DNA of 64,000 bases, taken from NCBI RefSeq assembly GCF_000472385.1, contig NZ_AWZU01000003.1:124137-188136 (forward strand). The letters are read 5' to 3'. Shown piece by piece: positions 27,772-38,663 of the stretch. Below the pieces are notes generated by a model. That model saw nothing but the letters and a program-made list of their open reading frames with translations, made no database searches and had not been told where the DNA came from. Position numbers and translations under genes: made by a program. Source of the stretch: Bradyrhizobium sp. ARR65 (GTDB taxonomy: Bacteria; Pseudomonadota; Alphaproteobacteria; Rhizobiales; Xanthobacteraceae). Every line of letters begins with the position of its first letter. Position 1 is the stretch's first letter.

Positions 27772-28968
27772 ATGAATGAACAAAGTCCAGGCCTTCGCAA
27801 CTTTACCATCAACTTCGGCCCGCAGCATCCGGCGGCGCACGGCGTGCTGCGCCTGGTGCTGGAGCTCGACGGTGAGGTGGTGGAGCGTGTCGATCCGCAT
27901 ATCGGGTTGCTCCATCGCGGCACCGAGAAGCTGATCGAAGCCAAGACCTATCTGCAGGCGATTCCTTATTTCGATCGGCTCGACTACGTCGCGCCGATGA
28001 ACCAGGAGCACGCCTTCTGCCTGGCTGCGGAAAAGCTGCTCGGCATCGAGGTGCCCAGGCGCGGTCAGTTGATTCGCGTCCTCTATTGCGAGATCGGCCG
28101 CATCCTGTCGCATCTGCTCAACGTCACGACGCAGGCGATGGACGTCGGCGCGCTTACCCCACCGCTTTGGGGGTTCGAGGAGCGCGAAAAACTGATGGTC
28201 TTCTATGAGCGTGCGTCCGGCGCGCGCATGCATGCCGCCTATTTCCGCGTCGGCGGCGTGCATCAGGACCTGCCACCGAAGCTGATCGACGATATCGATG
28301 CCTGGTGCGATCCCTTCTTAAATGTGGTGGACGACCTCGACCGGCTGCTCACGGCCAACCGCATCTTCAAGCAGCGCAACGTCGACATCGGCAAGGTGAC
28401 GTTGAAGCAGGCCTGGGAGTGGGGCTTTTCCGGCGTGATGGTGCGCGGCTCCGGCGCGGCCTGGGACCTGCGCAAGGCACAGCCTTACGAATGTTATGCC
28501 GAAATGGAGTTCGATATTCCGGTCGGCAAGAACGGCGACTGCTACGATCGCTACCTGATCCGCATGGAGGAGATGCGGCAGTCCGTGCGCATCATGAAGC
28601 AGTGCATCGCCAAGCTGCGCAGCCCCGACGGGCAGGGGCCGGTTGTGGTGCAGGACAACAAGATCTTCCCGCCGCGCCGTGGCGAGATGAAGCGCTCGAT
28701 GGAAGCCTTGATCCATCACTTCAAGCTCTACACCGAAGGTTTCCACGTGCCGGAAGGCGAGGTCTACGCCGCGGTAGAGGCGCCGAAGGGCGAATTCGGC
28801 GTTTATCTCGTCGCCGATGGCACCAATAAGCCCTACAAGTGCAAGATCCGCGCGCCGGGGTTTGCGCATCTGCAGGCGATGGACTTCATCTCCAGGGGGC
28901 ACCTGCTCGCCGACGTCTCCGCCATCCTCGGCTCCCTCGACATCGTGTTCGGAGAGGTGGATCGTTGA
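27772..28968 (+). CDS. nuoD: NADH-quinone oxidoreductase subunit D
   Basis: A 398-residue 49-kDa-type subunit forming the quinone cavity with NuoB. It has the conserved [47 protein letters not shown] and the C-terminal [18 protein letters not shown] precedes the ATG. Its stop codon overlaps the start of an FkbM-type methyltransferase gene by one base (TGATG), an unexpected coupling. Confidence 0.97.
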   Translation: MNEQSPGLRNFTINFGPQHPAAHGVLRLVLELDGEVVERVDPHIGLLHRGTEKLIEAKTYLQAIPYFDRLDYVAPMNQEHAFCLAAEKLLGIEVPRRGQLIRVLYCEIGRILSHLLNVTTQAMDVGALTPPLWGFEEREKLMVFYERASGARMHAAYFRVGGVHQDLPPKLIDDIDAWCDPFLNVVDDLDRLLTANRIFKQRNVDIGKVTLKQAWEWGFSGVMVRGSGAAWDLRKAQPYECYAEMEFDIPVGKNGDCYDRYLIRMEEMRQSVRIMKQCIAKLRSPDGQGPVVVQDNKIFPPRRGEMKRSMEALIHHFKLYTEGFHVPEGEVYAAVEAPKGEFGVYLVADGTNKPYKCKIRAPGFAHLQAMDFISRGHLLADVSAILGSLDIVFGEVDR

Positions 28969-29930
28969 TGGCGCAGGAGCCGATCCAGTTTGACCGTGCG
29001 TCCGGAGCGCTCGAAGGAGCGAACCTCTGGGAGCGCACGGCTGCGCTGGCATTGGCCGCGGGGTCGAAGATTTCCTCGCACTTCTCGCATCGCGGCTATA
29101 TCGGCTGCGCCAATCTGCTGCGCAAGACGCTCCCCGAACGCAACATCGCGATCAAGCTCAACGAGGACGCCGTCTTCGAGTTTCCCTATGGCGACGGCTA
29201 TTGGAGCAAATTGCTCAACCGTTCCTATCACTATGAGGACGAACTCGAGCTTTTGTTCCGCCACTCCGCCGATGTCGACTATACGCTGATCGATTGCGGC
29301 GCCAATTACGGTTACTGGTCGGTCCTGGTGTCGAGCGCGCCCTTCGGCTCGCACCGTGTCATCGCGATCGAGCCATCGTCGCAGAATTTCGAAAAGCTTG
29401 CCAACAACGCGCGCGTCAACGGCGATCGCTTTGAGCTGATGAAGTGCGCGGTCGGTGCCGAGCGCGGGTCGGCGCACCTTTCCGGCACCAAGCACGAAGC
29501 CTTCAGCATCGCGGGCGAGGCCGACAGCGGCGGCGAGGAAGTGCCCGTGATCGCGCTCGACGATCTCATCGACGACGACAAGGTCTCCGCCGACGGCAAA
29601 TATCTGATCAAGCTCGACGTCGAAGGCGTCGAGGTCGAGGCGATCAAGGGGGGCTCGCGGCTGCTCAAGGGCGATAGCGTGGTGCTCTGCGAAGAGCACG
29701 GCAATGATCCTGATCATACGGTGTCGCGCTATATCCTGGAGCAGACGCCGCTGAGGCTGATGGTCTACGATCCCCGTTCCAACCGCCTGGAGACCGTGAC
29801 CGAGCTGTCGATCCTCGACCGTATCAAGGTTTCCACCCACGTCGGCTACAACGTCTTCGGCACCGCAAGCGTGTTCTGGCAAAACCGGATCGATGCGCTG
29901 AACGCGGATGCCGCGCGTCGCATGCAATGA
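28968..29930 (+). CDS. FkbM-family SAM-dependent methyltransferase inside the nuo operon
   Basis: A 320-residue protein. The C-terminal two thirds is an FkbM methyltransferase domain. The SAM-binding motif I is LIDCGANYGYWS at about 107-118, the acidic residue of motif II is in VIAIEPSSQNF (Glu135), and the FkbM hallmark LIKLDVEGVEVEAIKGG is near 205-221. The first 100 residues are of unknown type. The ATG at 28968 overlaps the nuoD stop by one base and nuoE begins 14 bases downstream, so it is co-translated with complex I subunits. FkbM proteins O-methylate small molecules or sugars. A role in modifying complex I is only a hypothesis. It could also be a passenger gene. Confidence 0.9.
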   Translation: MAQEPIQFDRASGALEGANLWERTAALALAAGSKISSHFSHRGYIGCANLLRKTLPERNIAIKLNEDAVFEFPYGDGYWSKLLNRSYHYEDELELLFRHSADVDYTLIDCGANYGYWSVLVSSAPFGSHRVIAIEPSSQNFEKLANNARVNGDRFELMKCAVGAERGSAHLSGTKHEAFSIAGEADSGGEEVPVIALDDLIDDDKVSADGKYLIKLDVEGVEVEAIKGGSRLLKGDSVVLCEEHGNDPDHTVSRYILEQTPLRLMVYDPRSNRLETVTELSILDRIKVSTHVGYNVFGTASVFWQNRIDALNADAARRMQ

Positions 29931-29944
29931 GAGTCTAGAACACG

Positions 29945-30556
29945 ATGTCCGTTCGCCGCCTTGCGCCTAAAGAACTGCAGCCGGAAAGCTTCGCTTTCAC
30001 GGAGGAGAATCTCGCCTGGGCCAAGCGCGAGATCACGAAATATCCGCCGGGACGGCAGGCTTCCGCGGCGATCGCGATCCTGTGGCGGGCGCAGGAGCAG
30101 AACGAGGGCTGGGTCTCGGAGGCGGCGATCCGCACCGTCGCCGACATGCTGGACATGCCCTATATCCGCATGCTCGAAATCGCGACCTTCTACACGATGT
30201 TTCAGCTTCAGCCGGTCGGCAAGAAGGCCCATGTCCAGGTCTGCGGCACGACCCCGTGTCGCCTGCGCGGCGCCGGCGACATCATCGAAGTGTGCCAGAG
30301 CCGCATCCATCACGAGCCGTTCCACCTCTCCAAGGATGGCAACTTTAGCTGGGAAGAGGTCGAGTGCCTGGGCGCCTGCGTGAACGCGCCGATGGTCATG
30401 ATCTGGAAGGACACTTACGAAGACCTCACCAAGGAGAGTTTTGGCAAAGTCCTTGACGGCTTTGCGTCAGGCAATCCGCCGAAGCCTGGGCCGCAGAACG
30501 GCCGCCAGTTCTCGGCGCCCATCACCGGGCCGACCACGCTGAAGGAGACGACATGA
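29945..30556 (+). CDS. nuoE: NADH-quinone oxidoreductase subunit E
   Basis: A 203-residue 24-kDa-type subunit binding the N1a [2Fe-2S] cluster through Cys100, Cys105, Cys141 and Cys145 (VCGTTPC and ECLGAC). It also carries [14 protein letters not shown]. The Pro-rich tail after about 180 is variable in the family. It works with NuoF in the NADH-oxidising tip of complex I. Confidence 0.96.
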   Translation: MSVRRLAPKELQPESFAFTEENLAWAKREITKYPPGRQASAAIAILWRAQEQNEGWVSEAAIRTVADMLDMPYIRMLEIATFYTMFQLQPVGKKAHVQVCGTTPCRLRGAGDIIEVCQSRIHHEPFHLSKDGNFSWEEVECLGACVNAPMVMIWKDTYEDLTKESFGKVLDGFASGNPPKPGPQNGRQFSAPITGPTTLKETT

Positions 30557-30602
30557 GGCGTGCGCCGAAAGCCCCATTCTCGGATCGGAAAGCTGTTTAG
30601 TC

Positions 30603-31928
30603 ATGCTCGACGACAAGGACCGCATCTTCAAGAACCTCTACGGCCTGCAGGATTGGGGCCTGGAGGGCGCGCGCCGCCGCGGCGGCTGGGACGGCACCAA
30701 GGCAATCCTCGACAAGGGGCGCGACTGGATCATCAATGAGATGAAGGCCTCCGGCCTGCGCGGGCGCGGCGGGGCGGGCTTCCCGACCGGCCTGAAATGG
30801 TCGTTCATGCCGAAGGAGAACAAGGACGGCCGGCCGAGCTATCTGGTCGTTAATGCCGACGAATCCGAGCCCGGCACCTGCAAGGATCGGGAGATCATGC
30901 GCCACGATCCGCATCTTCTGATCGAAGGCTGTCTGATCGCGAGCTTCGCGATGGGGGCGCACGCCTGTTACATCTACGTGCGCGGCGAGTTCATCCGGGA
31001 GCGGGAGCATCTGCAGGCCGCGATCGACCAGGCCTACGAAGCCAAGCTGATCGGCAAGGACAATGTCCATGGCTGGCCGTTCGACCTCTACGTCGCGCAC
31101 GGCGCCGGCGCCTACATCTGCGGCGAAGAAACCGCGCTGCTGGAGAGCCTGGAAGGCAAGAAGGGCCAGCCGCGGCTGAAGCCGCCGTTCCCCGCCAATG
31201 TCGGCCTCTACGGCTGTCCGACCACGGTCAACAACGTCGAGTCGATCGCGGTCGCCCCGGACATTCTCCGCCGCGGTGCCGCCTGGTTTGCCGGCATCGG
31301 CCGGCCAAACAACACGGGCACAAAACTGTTCTGCATCTCCGGCCATGTCGAGCGCCCCTGCAATGTCGAAGAGGCGATGGGGATTCCCTTCCGCGAGTTG
31401 ATCGAGAAGCATTGCGGCGGCATCCGCGGCGGCTGGGACAATCTGAAGGCCGTCATCCCCGGCGGCTCCTCGGTGCGCATGGTGCCGGCCGAGCAGATCA
31501 TCGACACGGCGATGGATTTCGACAGCCTGAGCAAGCTGCGTTCCGGCCTCGGAACCGCCGCCGTGATCGTCATGGACAAGTCGACCGACCTGATCCGGGC
31601 GATCGCGCGCATTTCCTACTTCTACAAGCATGAGAGCTGCGGCCAATGCACCCCCTGCCGTGAGGGAACCGGGTGGATGTGGCGGGTGTTGACCCGCATG
31701 GCCGAGGGTCGCGCGCACAAGCGCGAGATCGATATGCTGCTTGAGGTCACCAAGCAGGTCGAGGGCCATACTATCTGCGCATTGGGCGATGCCGCGGCAT
31801 GGCCGATCCAGGGGCTGATCGCGCATTTCCGTCACGAGATCGAAGCCCGGATCGACGAGTATTCGCGCAAGGCGGATATCGACGACATCGGCGTCCGCGA
31901 CCCCGTCCACATGGCCGCGGCGGAGTAA
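30603..31928 (+). CDS. nuoF: NADH-quinone oxidoreductase subunit F
   Basis: A 441-residue 51-kDa-type subunit that oxidises NADH. The FMN/NADH site lies around [16 protein letters not shown] (51-66) and [16 protein letters not shown]. The N3 [4Fe-4S] ligands are in [14 protein letters not shown] near 345-358 plus a Cys in [11 protein letters not shown] near 392. A 46-bp gap follows nuoE. Confidence 0.97.
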   Translation: MLDDKDRIFKNLYGLQDWGLEGARRRGGWDGTKAILDKGRDWIINEMKASGLRGRGGAGFPTGLKWSFMPKENKDGRPSYLVVNADESEPGTCKDREIMRHDPHLLIEGCLIASFAMGAHACYIYVRGEFIREREHLQAAIDQAYEAKLIGKDNVHGWPFDLYVAHGAGAYICGEETALLESLEGKKGQPRLKPPFPANVGLYGCPTTVNNVESIAVAPDILRRGAAWFAGIGRPNNTGTKLFCISGHVERPCNVEEAMGIPFRELIEKHCGGIRGGWDNLKAVIPGGSSVRMVPAEQIIDTAMDFDSLSKLRSGLGTAAVIVMDKSTDLIRAIARISYFYKHESCGQCTPCREGTGWMWRVLTRMAEGRAHKREIDMLLEVTKQVEGHTICALGDAAAWPIQGLIAHFRHEIEARIDEYSRKADIDDIGVRDPVHMAAAE

Positions 31929-31934
31929 CAGGCA

Positions 31935-34010
31935 ATGACTAAGCTCATCATCGACGGCAAAGAGATCGATGTCCCCGCGGAATACACGCTGCTGCAGGCG
32001 TGCGAGGCCGCAGGCGCCGAAATTCCGCGCTTCTGCTACCACGAGCGCCTCTCCATCGCCGGCAATTGCCGGATGTGCCTGGTCGAGGTCAAAGGCGGTC
32101 CCAAGCCGGTGGCAAGCTGCGCCTGGGGCGTGCGCGATTGCCGGCCGGGTCCGAATGGCGAGCCACCGGAAATCTCCACACGTTCGCCGATGGTGAAGAA
32201 GGCGCGCGAAGGCGTGATGGAGTTCCTGCTGATCAACCATCCGCTGGACTGCCCGATCTGCGACCAGGGCGGCGAATGCGACCTGCAGGACCAGGCAATG
32301 GGCTACGGGGTCGACACCAGCCGCTTTGCCGAGAACAAGCGCGCGGTCGAGGACAAATATCTGGGCGCGCTGGTCAAGACCTCGATGAACCGCTGCATCC
32401 AGTGCACGCGATGCGTCCGCTTCTCCGCCGAGGTCTGCGGCACGCCCGAGATGGGCGCGACCGGACGCGGCGAGGACATGGAGATCACCACCTATCTCGA
32501 GCATGCGCTGAGCTCGGAGCTACAGGGCAATCTCGTCGATATCTGCCCGGTGGGCGCGCTGACCTCCAAGCCTTACGCCTTCGCTGCGCGGCCCTGGGAA
32601 TTGGGCAAGACGCAGTCGGTCGACGTCATGGACGGCGTGGGATCCGCGATCCGCGTCGACACCCGCGGCCGCGAGGTGATGCGGATCCTGCCGCGCACCA
32701 ACGACGCCGTGAACGAGGAATGGATCTCCGACAAGACGCGCCACATCGTCGACGGTCTGCGCACGCAGCGGCTTGACCGGCCCTATGTCCGCGAGAACGG
32801 CAAGCTGCGCGCGGCCACGTGGCCGGAAGCCTTCGCCGCGATCGCGGCCAAGACCGGGCGCATCGACGGCAGGCGCGTCGGCGCCATCGCCGGCGACCTT
32901 GCAGGCGTCGAAGAGATCTTCGCGCTGAAGGATCTGCTGGCCAAATGGGGCTCGAGCAATCTCGCGGTGCAGGGCGGTGCCGCCTTCGATCCGAAGCTCG
33001 GCCGCGCCTCCTACATTTTCAATCCGACCATCGCCGGCATCGAGCAGGCGGATGCGCTTCTGATCGTCGGCGCCAATCCGCGCAAGGAGGCGGCCGTCCT
33101 CAACGCCCGCATCCGCAAGCGTTGGCGGACCGGCCAGCTCAAGATCGGCGTGATCGGTCCGAAGGCCGACCTGACCTACGACTATGATTATCTCGGTGCA
33201 GGCACCGACAGCCTGAGCGAACTCGCGAGCGGCAAGGGCTCGTTTGCGGATGTTCTGAAGAAGGCCAAGAACCCGATCGTGCTGGTCGGCTCGGGCGCGG
33301 CTGGCCGCCATGATGGCGCCGCCGTGCTGGCGCTGGCGGCAAAAATCGCGGCCGACTTCGGCGCCCTCAAGGACGACTGGAACGGCTTTGCCGTCCTGCA
33401 CGACACCGCTTCGCGGGTCGGCGCGCTCGACATCGGCTTTGTGCCCGGAGCGGGCGGCCTGAATGCCGCGCAGATGACGACCTTCGGCACGCTGGACGTG
33501 CTGTTCCTGCTCGGCGCCGACGAGATCAACGCGCCAGATGGGACCTTCGTGGTCTATATCGGTACCCACGGCGATCGCGGCGCGCACCGCGCCGACGTGA
33601 TCCTGCCGGGCGCCGCCTACACCGAAAAATCCGTGATCTACGTCAACACCGAAGGCCGCGTGCAGATGACCGGCCGCGCCGCGTTCCCGCCGGGAGACGC
33701 GCGCGAGGACTGGGCCATCATCCGCGCGCTGTCGGAAGTCCTGGGCAAGAAGCTGCCCTATGATTCGGTCGCCGATTTGCGCAGGACCATCTTCAAGGCG
33801 GTGCCGCATCTGATGCGCCTCGACCAGATCGCGGCCGGCAATGCCGCGGAGGTCAGGGCTCTTGCAGGCAAGGGCGGCAGCCTGGAGAAGGCGCCGTTCA
33901 AATCATCGGTTGAGGATTTCTACCTGACGAACGCGATCGCACGCGCCTCGGCGGTGATGGCGGAATGCTCGCGCTTGGCCGCGGAGCGCGTGCTGCAGGC
34001 AGCGGAATAG
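31935..34010 (+). CDS. nuoG: NADH-quinone oxidoreductase subunit G
   Basis: A 691-residue 75-kDa-type subunit. The N-terminal ferredoxin-like [2Fe-2S] domain has [11 protein letters not shown]. The N5 His/Cys cluster motif is [19 protein letters not shown], and the N4 [4Fe-4S] site is [14 protein letters not shown] molybdopterin-oxidoreductase-like domain fills the C-terminal part but lacks an obvious cofactor role, as in other NuoG. It conducts electrons from NuoE/F towards NuoI and NuoB. Confidence 0.97.
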   Translation: MTKLIIDGKEIDVPAEYTLLQACEAAGAEIPRFCYHERLSIAGNCRMCLVEVKGGPKPVASCAWGVRDCRPGPNGEPPEISTRSPMVKKAREGVMEFLLINHPLDCPICDQGGECDLQDQAMGYGVDTSRFAENKRAVEDKYLGALVKTSMNRCIQCTRCVRFSAEVCGTPEMGATGRGEDMEITTYLEHALSSELQGNLVDICPVGALTSKPYAFAARPWELGKTQSVDVMDGVGSAIRVDTRGREVMRILPRTNDAVNEEWISDKTRHIVDGLRTQRLDRPYVRENGKLRAATWPEAFAAIAAKTGRIDGRRVGAIAGDLAGVEEIFALKDLLAKWGSSNLAVQGGAAFDPKLGRASYIFNPTIAGIEQADALLIVGANPRKEAAVLNARIRKRWRTGQLKIGVIGPKADLTYDYDYLGAGTDSLSELASGKGSFADVLKKAKNPIVLVGSGAAGRHDGAAVLALAAKIAADFGALKDDWNGFAVLHDTASRVGALDIGFVPGAGGLNAAQMTTFGTLDVLFLLGADEINAPDGTFVVYIGTHGDRGAHRADVILPGAAYTEKSVIYVNTEGRVQMTGRAAFPPGDAREDWAIIRALSEVLGKKLPYDSVADLRRTIFKAVPHLMRLDQIAAGNAAEVRALAGKGGSLEKAPFKSSVEDFYLTNAIARASAVMAECSRLAAERVLQAAE

Positions 34011-34021
34011 GCGTTAAGATA

Positions 34022-35092
34022 ATGGCTGATTTCTTCGCAAGCTCATTCTGGACCGGGTTCCTCTGGCCGCTGATCGTGATGGTCGCGGAAAGCGTGTTGC
34101 TGCTCGTCGTACTCCTGGTCGCGATCGCCTACATCCTGCTCGCCGACCGCAAGATCTGGGCCGCGGTGCAGATCCGGCGCGGCCCCAACGTGGTCGGCCC
34201 TTTCGGCCTGCTGCAGTCCTTCGCCGATCTCTTGAAGTTCGTGTTGAAGGAGCCGATCATTCCGGCCGGGGCCAATAAGGGCGTGTTCCTGCTGGCGCCG
34301 CTGGTGTCCTGCGTGCTCGCCCTCGCTGCCTGGGCGGTGATCCCGACCAATCTCGGCTGGGTGATCTCCGACATCAACGTCGGCATTCTCTATATCTTCG
34401 CGATCTCGTCGCTGTCGATCTACGGCATCATCATGGCCGGCTGGTCGTCGAACTCGAAATATCCGTTCCTGGCCGCGCTGCGCTCGGCGGCGCAGATGGT
34501 GTCCTACGAAGTCTCGATCGGCTTTGTGATCATCACGGTGCTGCTCTGCGCCGGCTCGCTCAACCTGTCGGCCGTGGTGGAGGCGCAGAACACCCGCGGG
34601 CTTGCCAGCCTGATCGGGCTGCCGCAACTCACGATCCTGAATTGGTATGTGTGGCCGCTGCTCCCGATGTTCGTGGTGTTCTATGTCTCGGCGCTGGCGG
34701 AGACCAATCGCCCTCCGTTCGACCTGGTCGAAGCCGAGTCGGAGCTGGTCGCGGGCTTCATGGTCGAATACGGTTCGACGCCGTATCTTCTGTTCATGCT
34801 CGGCGAGTATGTTGCCATCACCACGATGTGCGCGATGGCGACCATCCTGTTCCTGGGCGGCTGGCTGCCGCCGGTCGCGCTGCCGCCGTTCACCTGGATC
34901 CCCGGGGTGATCTGGTTCGCGTTGAAACTGTTCTTCATGTTCTTCCTGTTTGCGATGGCCAAGGCGATCGTGCCGCGCTACCGCTACGATCAATTGATGC
35001 GGCTCGGCTGGAAGGTGTTCCTGCCGCTGTCGCTGGTGATGGTGGTGATCGTGGCCGGCGTGCTGCATTTCGCCGACATCGCGCCGAAATGA
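34022..35092 (+). CDS. nuoH: NADH-quinone oxidoreductase subunit H
   Basis: A 356-residue membrane subunit with eight helices linking quinone chemistry to proton pumping. Motifs are [20 protein letters not shown] and [20 protein letters not shown]. The ATG at 34022 begins [10 protein letters not shown], 11 bases after nuoG; an earlier in-frame start at 33965 lies inside nuoG and is rejected. Confidence 0.97.
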   Translation: MADFFASSFWTGFLWPLIVMVAESVLLLVVLLVAIAYILLADRKIWAAVQIRRGPNVVGPFGLLQSFADLLKFVLKEPIIPAGANKGVFLLAPLVSCVLALAAWAVIPTNLGWVISDINVGILYIFAISSLSIYGIIMAGWSSNSKYPFLAALRSAAQMVSYEVSIGFVIITVLLCAGSLNLSAVVEAQNTRGLASLIGLPQLTILNWYVWPLLPMFVVFYVSALAETNRPPFDLVEAESELVAGFMVEYGSTPYLLFMLGEYVAITTMCAMATILFLGGWLPPVALPPFTWIPGVIWFALKLFFMFFLFAMAKAIVPRYRYDQLMRLGWKVFLPLSLVMVVIVAGVLHFADIAPK

Positions 35093-35099
35093 GGTTGCT

Positions 35100-35588
35100 A
35101 TGAGCGTCAAAGCTGCCGCGCGGTCGCTGCTGCTGTCTGAATTCGTATCGGCGTTCTTTCTCGCCATGCGCTACTTCTTTCAGCCGAAGCCGACCATCAA
35201 TTACCCCTTTGAGAAGAACCCGATCTCGCCGCGCTTCCGGGGTGAGCATGCGCTGCGCCGTTATCCCAACGGCGAAGAGCGCTGCATCGCCTGCAAACTG
35301 TGCGAGGCGATCTGCCCGGCGCAGGCGATCACCATCGAGGCGGGGCCGCGCCGCAATGACGGCACGCGCCGTACAGTGCGCTACGACATCGACATGGTGA
35401 AGTGCATCTATTGCGGCCTGTGCCAGGAGGCCTGCCCGGTCGACGCGATCGTCGAGGGGCCGAATTTCGAATTCGCGACCGAGACGCGCGAAGAGCTCTA
35501 CTACGACAAGGCCAAGCTGCTCGCCAACGGCGACCGCTGGGAACGCGAGATCGCGAAGGCGATCGCGCTCGATGCGCCGTACCGGTAA
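35100..35588 (+). CDS. nuoI: NADH-quinone oxidoreductase subunit I
   Basis: A 162-residue ferredoxin-like subunit binding clusters N6a and N6b. Cysteines 62, 65, 68, 72 ([13 protein letters not shown]) and 102, 105, 108, 112 ([13 protein letters not shown]) form two classical 4Fe-4S sites. An N-terminal amphipathic helix anchors it to the membrane arm. Confidence 0.97.
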   Translation: MSVKAAARSLLLSEFVSAFFLAMRYFFQPKPTINYPFEKNPISPRFRGEHALRRYPNGEERCIACKLCEAICPAQAITIEAGPRRNDGTRRTVRYDIDMVKCIYCGLCQEACPVDAIVEGPNFEFATETREELYYDKAKLLANGDRWEREIAKAIALDAPYR

Positions 35589-35606
35589 GGGGACAAGGGG
35601 CAGAGA

Positions 35607-36245
35607 ATGATCCTTCCCGCGCTGTTCTTTTACCTGTTCGCCGCGATCTGCGTTGCGTCCGCCGTGATGGTGATTGCCTCGCGCAATCCCGTTCACTCCG
35701 TGCTGTTCCTCATCCTCGCCTTCGTCAACGCCGCCGGCCTGTTCGTGCTGATGGGCGCGGAGTTCCTGGCGATGATCCTGATCGTGGTCTATGTCGGCGC
35801 GGTCGCGGTGCTGTTCCTGTTCGTGATCATGATGCTGGATGTCGACTTCGACCAGCTTCGCGAAGGCTTCATCGAATATCTGCCGGTCGGGCTCGTGGTC
35901 GGCGGCATCTTCCTGTTCGAGCTGCTCTTGACCGTCGGCTTCTGGGTGATCAACCCCACCGTGAGCAAGTCGATTACCGCGGCGATCCCGACCAATGTCA
36001 GCAACACCGAGGCGCTCGGGCTCGTGCTCTACACGAAGTACATTCATTATTTCCAGCTTGCCGGCATGGTCCTGCTGGTCGCGATGATCGGCGCGATCGT
36101 GCTGACCTTGCGCCACAAGGCCCATGTCAAGCGGCAAGATATCAGCGTGCAGAATGCGCGGACGCCTGAAATCGCCATGGCGATCCGCAAGGTCGCGTCA
36201 GGGCAGGGACTGCAGGACGCGGACGCCGCGGAGTGGGTGCAATAA
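35607..36245 (+). CDS. nuoJ: NADH-quinone oxidoreductase subunit J
   Basis: A 212-residue membrane subunit with five helices. Its family region is [20 protein letters not shown] and [20 protein letters not shown]. The stop TAA overlaps the nuoK start by one base (TAATG). Confidence 0.96.
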   Translation: MILPALFFYLFAAICVASAVMVIASRNPVHSVLFLILAFVNAAGLFVLMGAEFLAMILIVVYVGAVAVLFLFVIMMLDVDFDQLREGFIEYLPVGLVVGGIFLFELLLTVGFWVINPTVSKSITAAIPTNVSNTEALGLVLYTKYIHYFQLAGMVLLVAMIGAIVLTLRHKAHVKRQDISVQNARTPEIAMAIRKVASGQGLQDADAAEWVQ

Positions 36246-36553
36246 TGATGATTGGGCTCGGACACTATCTGGCGGTCGGCGCGATCCTGTTCACGCTCGG
36301 CATTCTCGGCATCTTCCTGAACCGGAAGAACATCATCGTCATCCTGATGTCGATCGAACTGATCCTGCTCGCGGTCAACATCAACCTGGTGGCGTTCTCG
36401 ACCTTCCTCGGCGATATCGTCGGCCAGGTTTTTGCGCTTTTGGTTCTGACCGTCGCGGCCGCGGAAGCTGCGATCGGCCTCGCCATCCTGGTCGTGTATT
36501 TCCGCAACCGCGGTTCGATCGCGGTTGAAGACGTCAATCTGATGAAGGGCTGA
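36245..36553 (+). CDS. nuoK: NADH-quinone oxidoreductase subunit K
   Basis: A 102-residue three-helix subunit of the membrane arm. The conserved Glu residues for proton transfer are in [20 protein letters not shown] and [15 protein letters not shown]. The ATG at 36245 overlaps the nuoJ stop; the next ATG at 36248 would shorten it by one residue. Confidence 0.96.
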   Translation: MMIGLGHYLAVGAILFTLGILGIFLNRKNIIVILMSIELILLAVNINLVAFSTFLGDIVGQVFALLVLTVAAAEAAIGLAILVVYFRNRGSIAVEDVNLMKG

Positions 36554-36560
36554 CCCGGCT

Positions 36561-38663
36561 ATGATCCAGGCAATCGTTTTCCTGCCGCTGCTGGGCGCCA
36601 TCCTTGCGGGTATCATCGCCGTTGTCGGGGCGCATGGGCGCAACCTGAGCGGCGACACGGTGGAACATCACGACGACGCGCATGGTCATGGTGCGAACTC
36701 GCACAGCACGACAGCGATCGATGAGGAAGCGTCCGTTATTCACGAGTCCCATGACGAGCCGGGACATGACGATCACGGTCATGGCCCGACCGAGCCGGCC
36801 GCAGCAGGTTCGCGCGCGGCGGAGTTGATTACGACCGGCCTGTTGTTTGTGTCCGCGGCGCTGTCCTGGTTCACTTTCGTCGATGTCGGCTTCCTGCACC
36901 ACGACGCACGGATCGCGCTGTTTCCGTGGATCGTTTCGGGCGATCTGCAGGTCTCATGGGCGCTGCGGGTGGATACGCTGACTGCGGTGATGCTGGTCGT
37001 GGTCACCACGGTGTCCTCGCTCGTGCACCTGTATTCCATCGGCTACATGGACGAGGATCCGTACCGGCCGCGCTTCTTCGGCTATCTGTCGCTGTTCACC
37101 TTCGCCATGCTGATGCTGGTGACCGCCGACAACCTGGTCCAGCTCTTCTTCGGCTGGGAAGGCGTGGGCCTGGCGAGCTATCTGCTGATCGGCTTCTGGT
37201 ATCAACGGCCGTCCGCGAACGCCGCCGCGATCAAGGCCTTCGTCGTCAACCGCGTCGGCGATTTCGGCTTCGCGCTCGGCATTTTCGCGGTGTTCGCGCT
37301 GATCGGCTCGACCGATTTCGAGACCATCTTTGCGGGCGCGCCTGGGCTTGCCGGCAAGACTATCGACTTCTTCGGCTGGCATCCGGATGCGCTGACCTTG
37401 GCCTGTCTGCTCCTGTTCATGGGGGCGATGGGCAAATCGGCGCAGTTCCTGCTGCATACCTGGTTGCCGGACGCCATGGAGGGCCCGACTCCGGTCTCGG
37501 CGCTGATCCATGCCGCCACTATGGTCACCGCCGGCGTGTTCATGGTGGCGCGCCTGTCGCCCCTGTTCGAGCTCGCTCCGACCGCGCAGGCTTTTGTGAT
37601 GTTCATCGGGGCCACCACGGCCTTCTTTGCCGCGACCATCGGCCTCGTGCAGAACGACATCAAGCGTATTGTCGCGTACTCCACCTGCTCGCAGCTCGGC
37701 TACATGTTCGTCGCGATGGGGGCGGGGGCTTACTCGGTGGGCATGTTCCACCTGTTCACCCACGCCTTCTTCAAGGCGCTCCTGTTCCTAGGCTCCGGCT
37801 CGGTGATCTATGCGATGCATCACGAGCAGGACATCCGCAACATGGGCGGGCTGTGGCGCAAGATTCCCTATACCTTCGCGGTGATGTGCATCGGCACGCT
37901 GGCGCTGACGGGATTCCCGATGTTCGCCGGCTATTTCTCCAAAGACGCAATCATCGAATCCGCCTATGCCTCGCATAATCCGCTCGCGACCTACGCCTAT
38001 GTCCTGACGGTGGTCGCGGCGGGCCTCACCTCGTTCTATTCCTGGCGCCTGATCTTCAAGACCTTCTTCGGCGAGCCGCATGACCAGGGGCACTACGAGG
38101 CGGCGCATGAGAGCCCGCTCTGGATGCTGATCCCGATCGGCGTGCTGGCCGCCGGCTCGATCCTGTCCGGCTTCCCGTTCAGGGAGCTGTTCGCAGGCCA
38201 GGGTGTCGAGGAGTTCTTCCGCGAGTCCGTGAAGATGAATCCGCATATCCTTGAAGACATGGAACAGATGCCGCACTGGCTCGGCTACCTGCCATTCGTG
38301 ATGATGGTGATCGGCTTCGTGATCTCCTACGTTTTCTATATCCGCCGGCCCTATCTGCCGGTCGAACTCGCCGAGCAGCAGCCGCTGCTGTACAAGTTCC
38401 TGCTCAACAAGTGGTACTTCGACGAGCTGTACGACGCAGTCCTGGTGCGACCGGCGAAGTGGCTCGGGCGCTTCCTCTGGAAGAAGGGCGACGGTTGGCT
38501 CATCGACGGCTTGGGCCCGGACGGCGTCTCCGCGCGTGTCCTCGATGTCACCCGCAACGTCGTCAAGATCCAGACCGGCTATCTCTATCACTACGCCTTT
38601 GCGATGCTGATCGGCGCGGCCGGCCTCATCACCTGGTTCATGTTCGGCCTTGGAGGCCAGTAA
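36561..38663 (+). CDS. nuoL: NADH-quinone oxidoreductase subunit L with His-rich insert
   Basis: A 700-residue antiporter-like proton-pumping subunit. The core motifs are [40 protein letters not shown] and [21 protein letters not shown]. The C-terminal part includes the long lateral helix. Between the first and second helices (about residues 35-76) is an insert with ten His within 39 residues and many Asp/Glu, absent from typical NuoL such as the E. coli protein (about 613 residues). The insert could bind metal or protons. It does not interrupt any catalytic helix. Confidence 0.96.
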   Translation: MIQAIVFLPLLGAILAGIIAVVGAHGRNLSGDTVEHHDDAHGHGANSHSTTAIDEEASVIHESHDEPGHDDHGHGPTEPAAAGSRAAELITTGLLFVSAALSWFTFVDVGFLHHDARIALFPWIVSGDLQVSWALRVDTLTAVMLVVVTTVSSLVHLYSIGYMDEDPYRPRFFGYLSLFTFAMLMLVTADNLVQLFFGWEGVGLASYLLIGFWYQRPSANAAAIKAFVVNRVGDFGFALGIFAVFALIGSTDFETIFAGAPGLAGKTIDFFGWHPDALTLACLLLFMGAMGKSAQFLLHTWLPDAMEGPTPVSALIHAATMVTAGVFMVARLSPLFELAPTAQAFVMFIGATTAFFAATIGLVQNDIKRIVAYSTCSQLGYMFVAMGAGAYSVGMFHLFTHAFFKALLFLGSGSVIYAMHHEQDIRNMGGLWRKIPYTFAVMCIGTLALTGFPMFAGYFSKDAIIESAYASHNPLATYAYVLTVVAAGLTSFYSWRLIFKTFFGEPHDQGHYEAAHESPLWMLIPIGVLAAGSILSGFPFRELFAGQGVEEFFRESVKMNPHILEDMEQMPHWLGYLPFVMMVIGFVISYVFYIRRPYLPVELAEQQPLLYKFLLNKWYFDELYDAVLVRPAKWLGRFLWKKGDGWLIDGLGPDGVSARVLDVTRNVVKIQTGYLYHYAFAMLIGAAGLITWFMFGLGGQ

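Noticed and set aside
28968..29930. The nuo-embedded methyltransferase as an NDUFAF7 or NDUFAF5 orthologue
   Set aside because: The motifs (DCGANYGYWS, LDVEGVEVEAIKGG) are those of FkbM proteins, not of the MidA-type NDUFAF7 or the NDUFAF5 family. Only a functional analogy is kept as a hypothesis.
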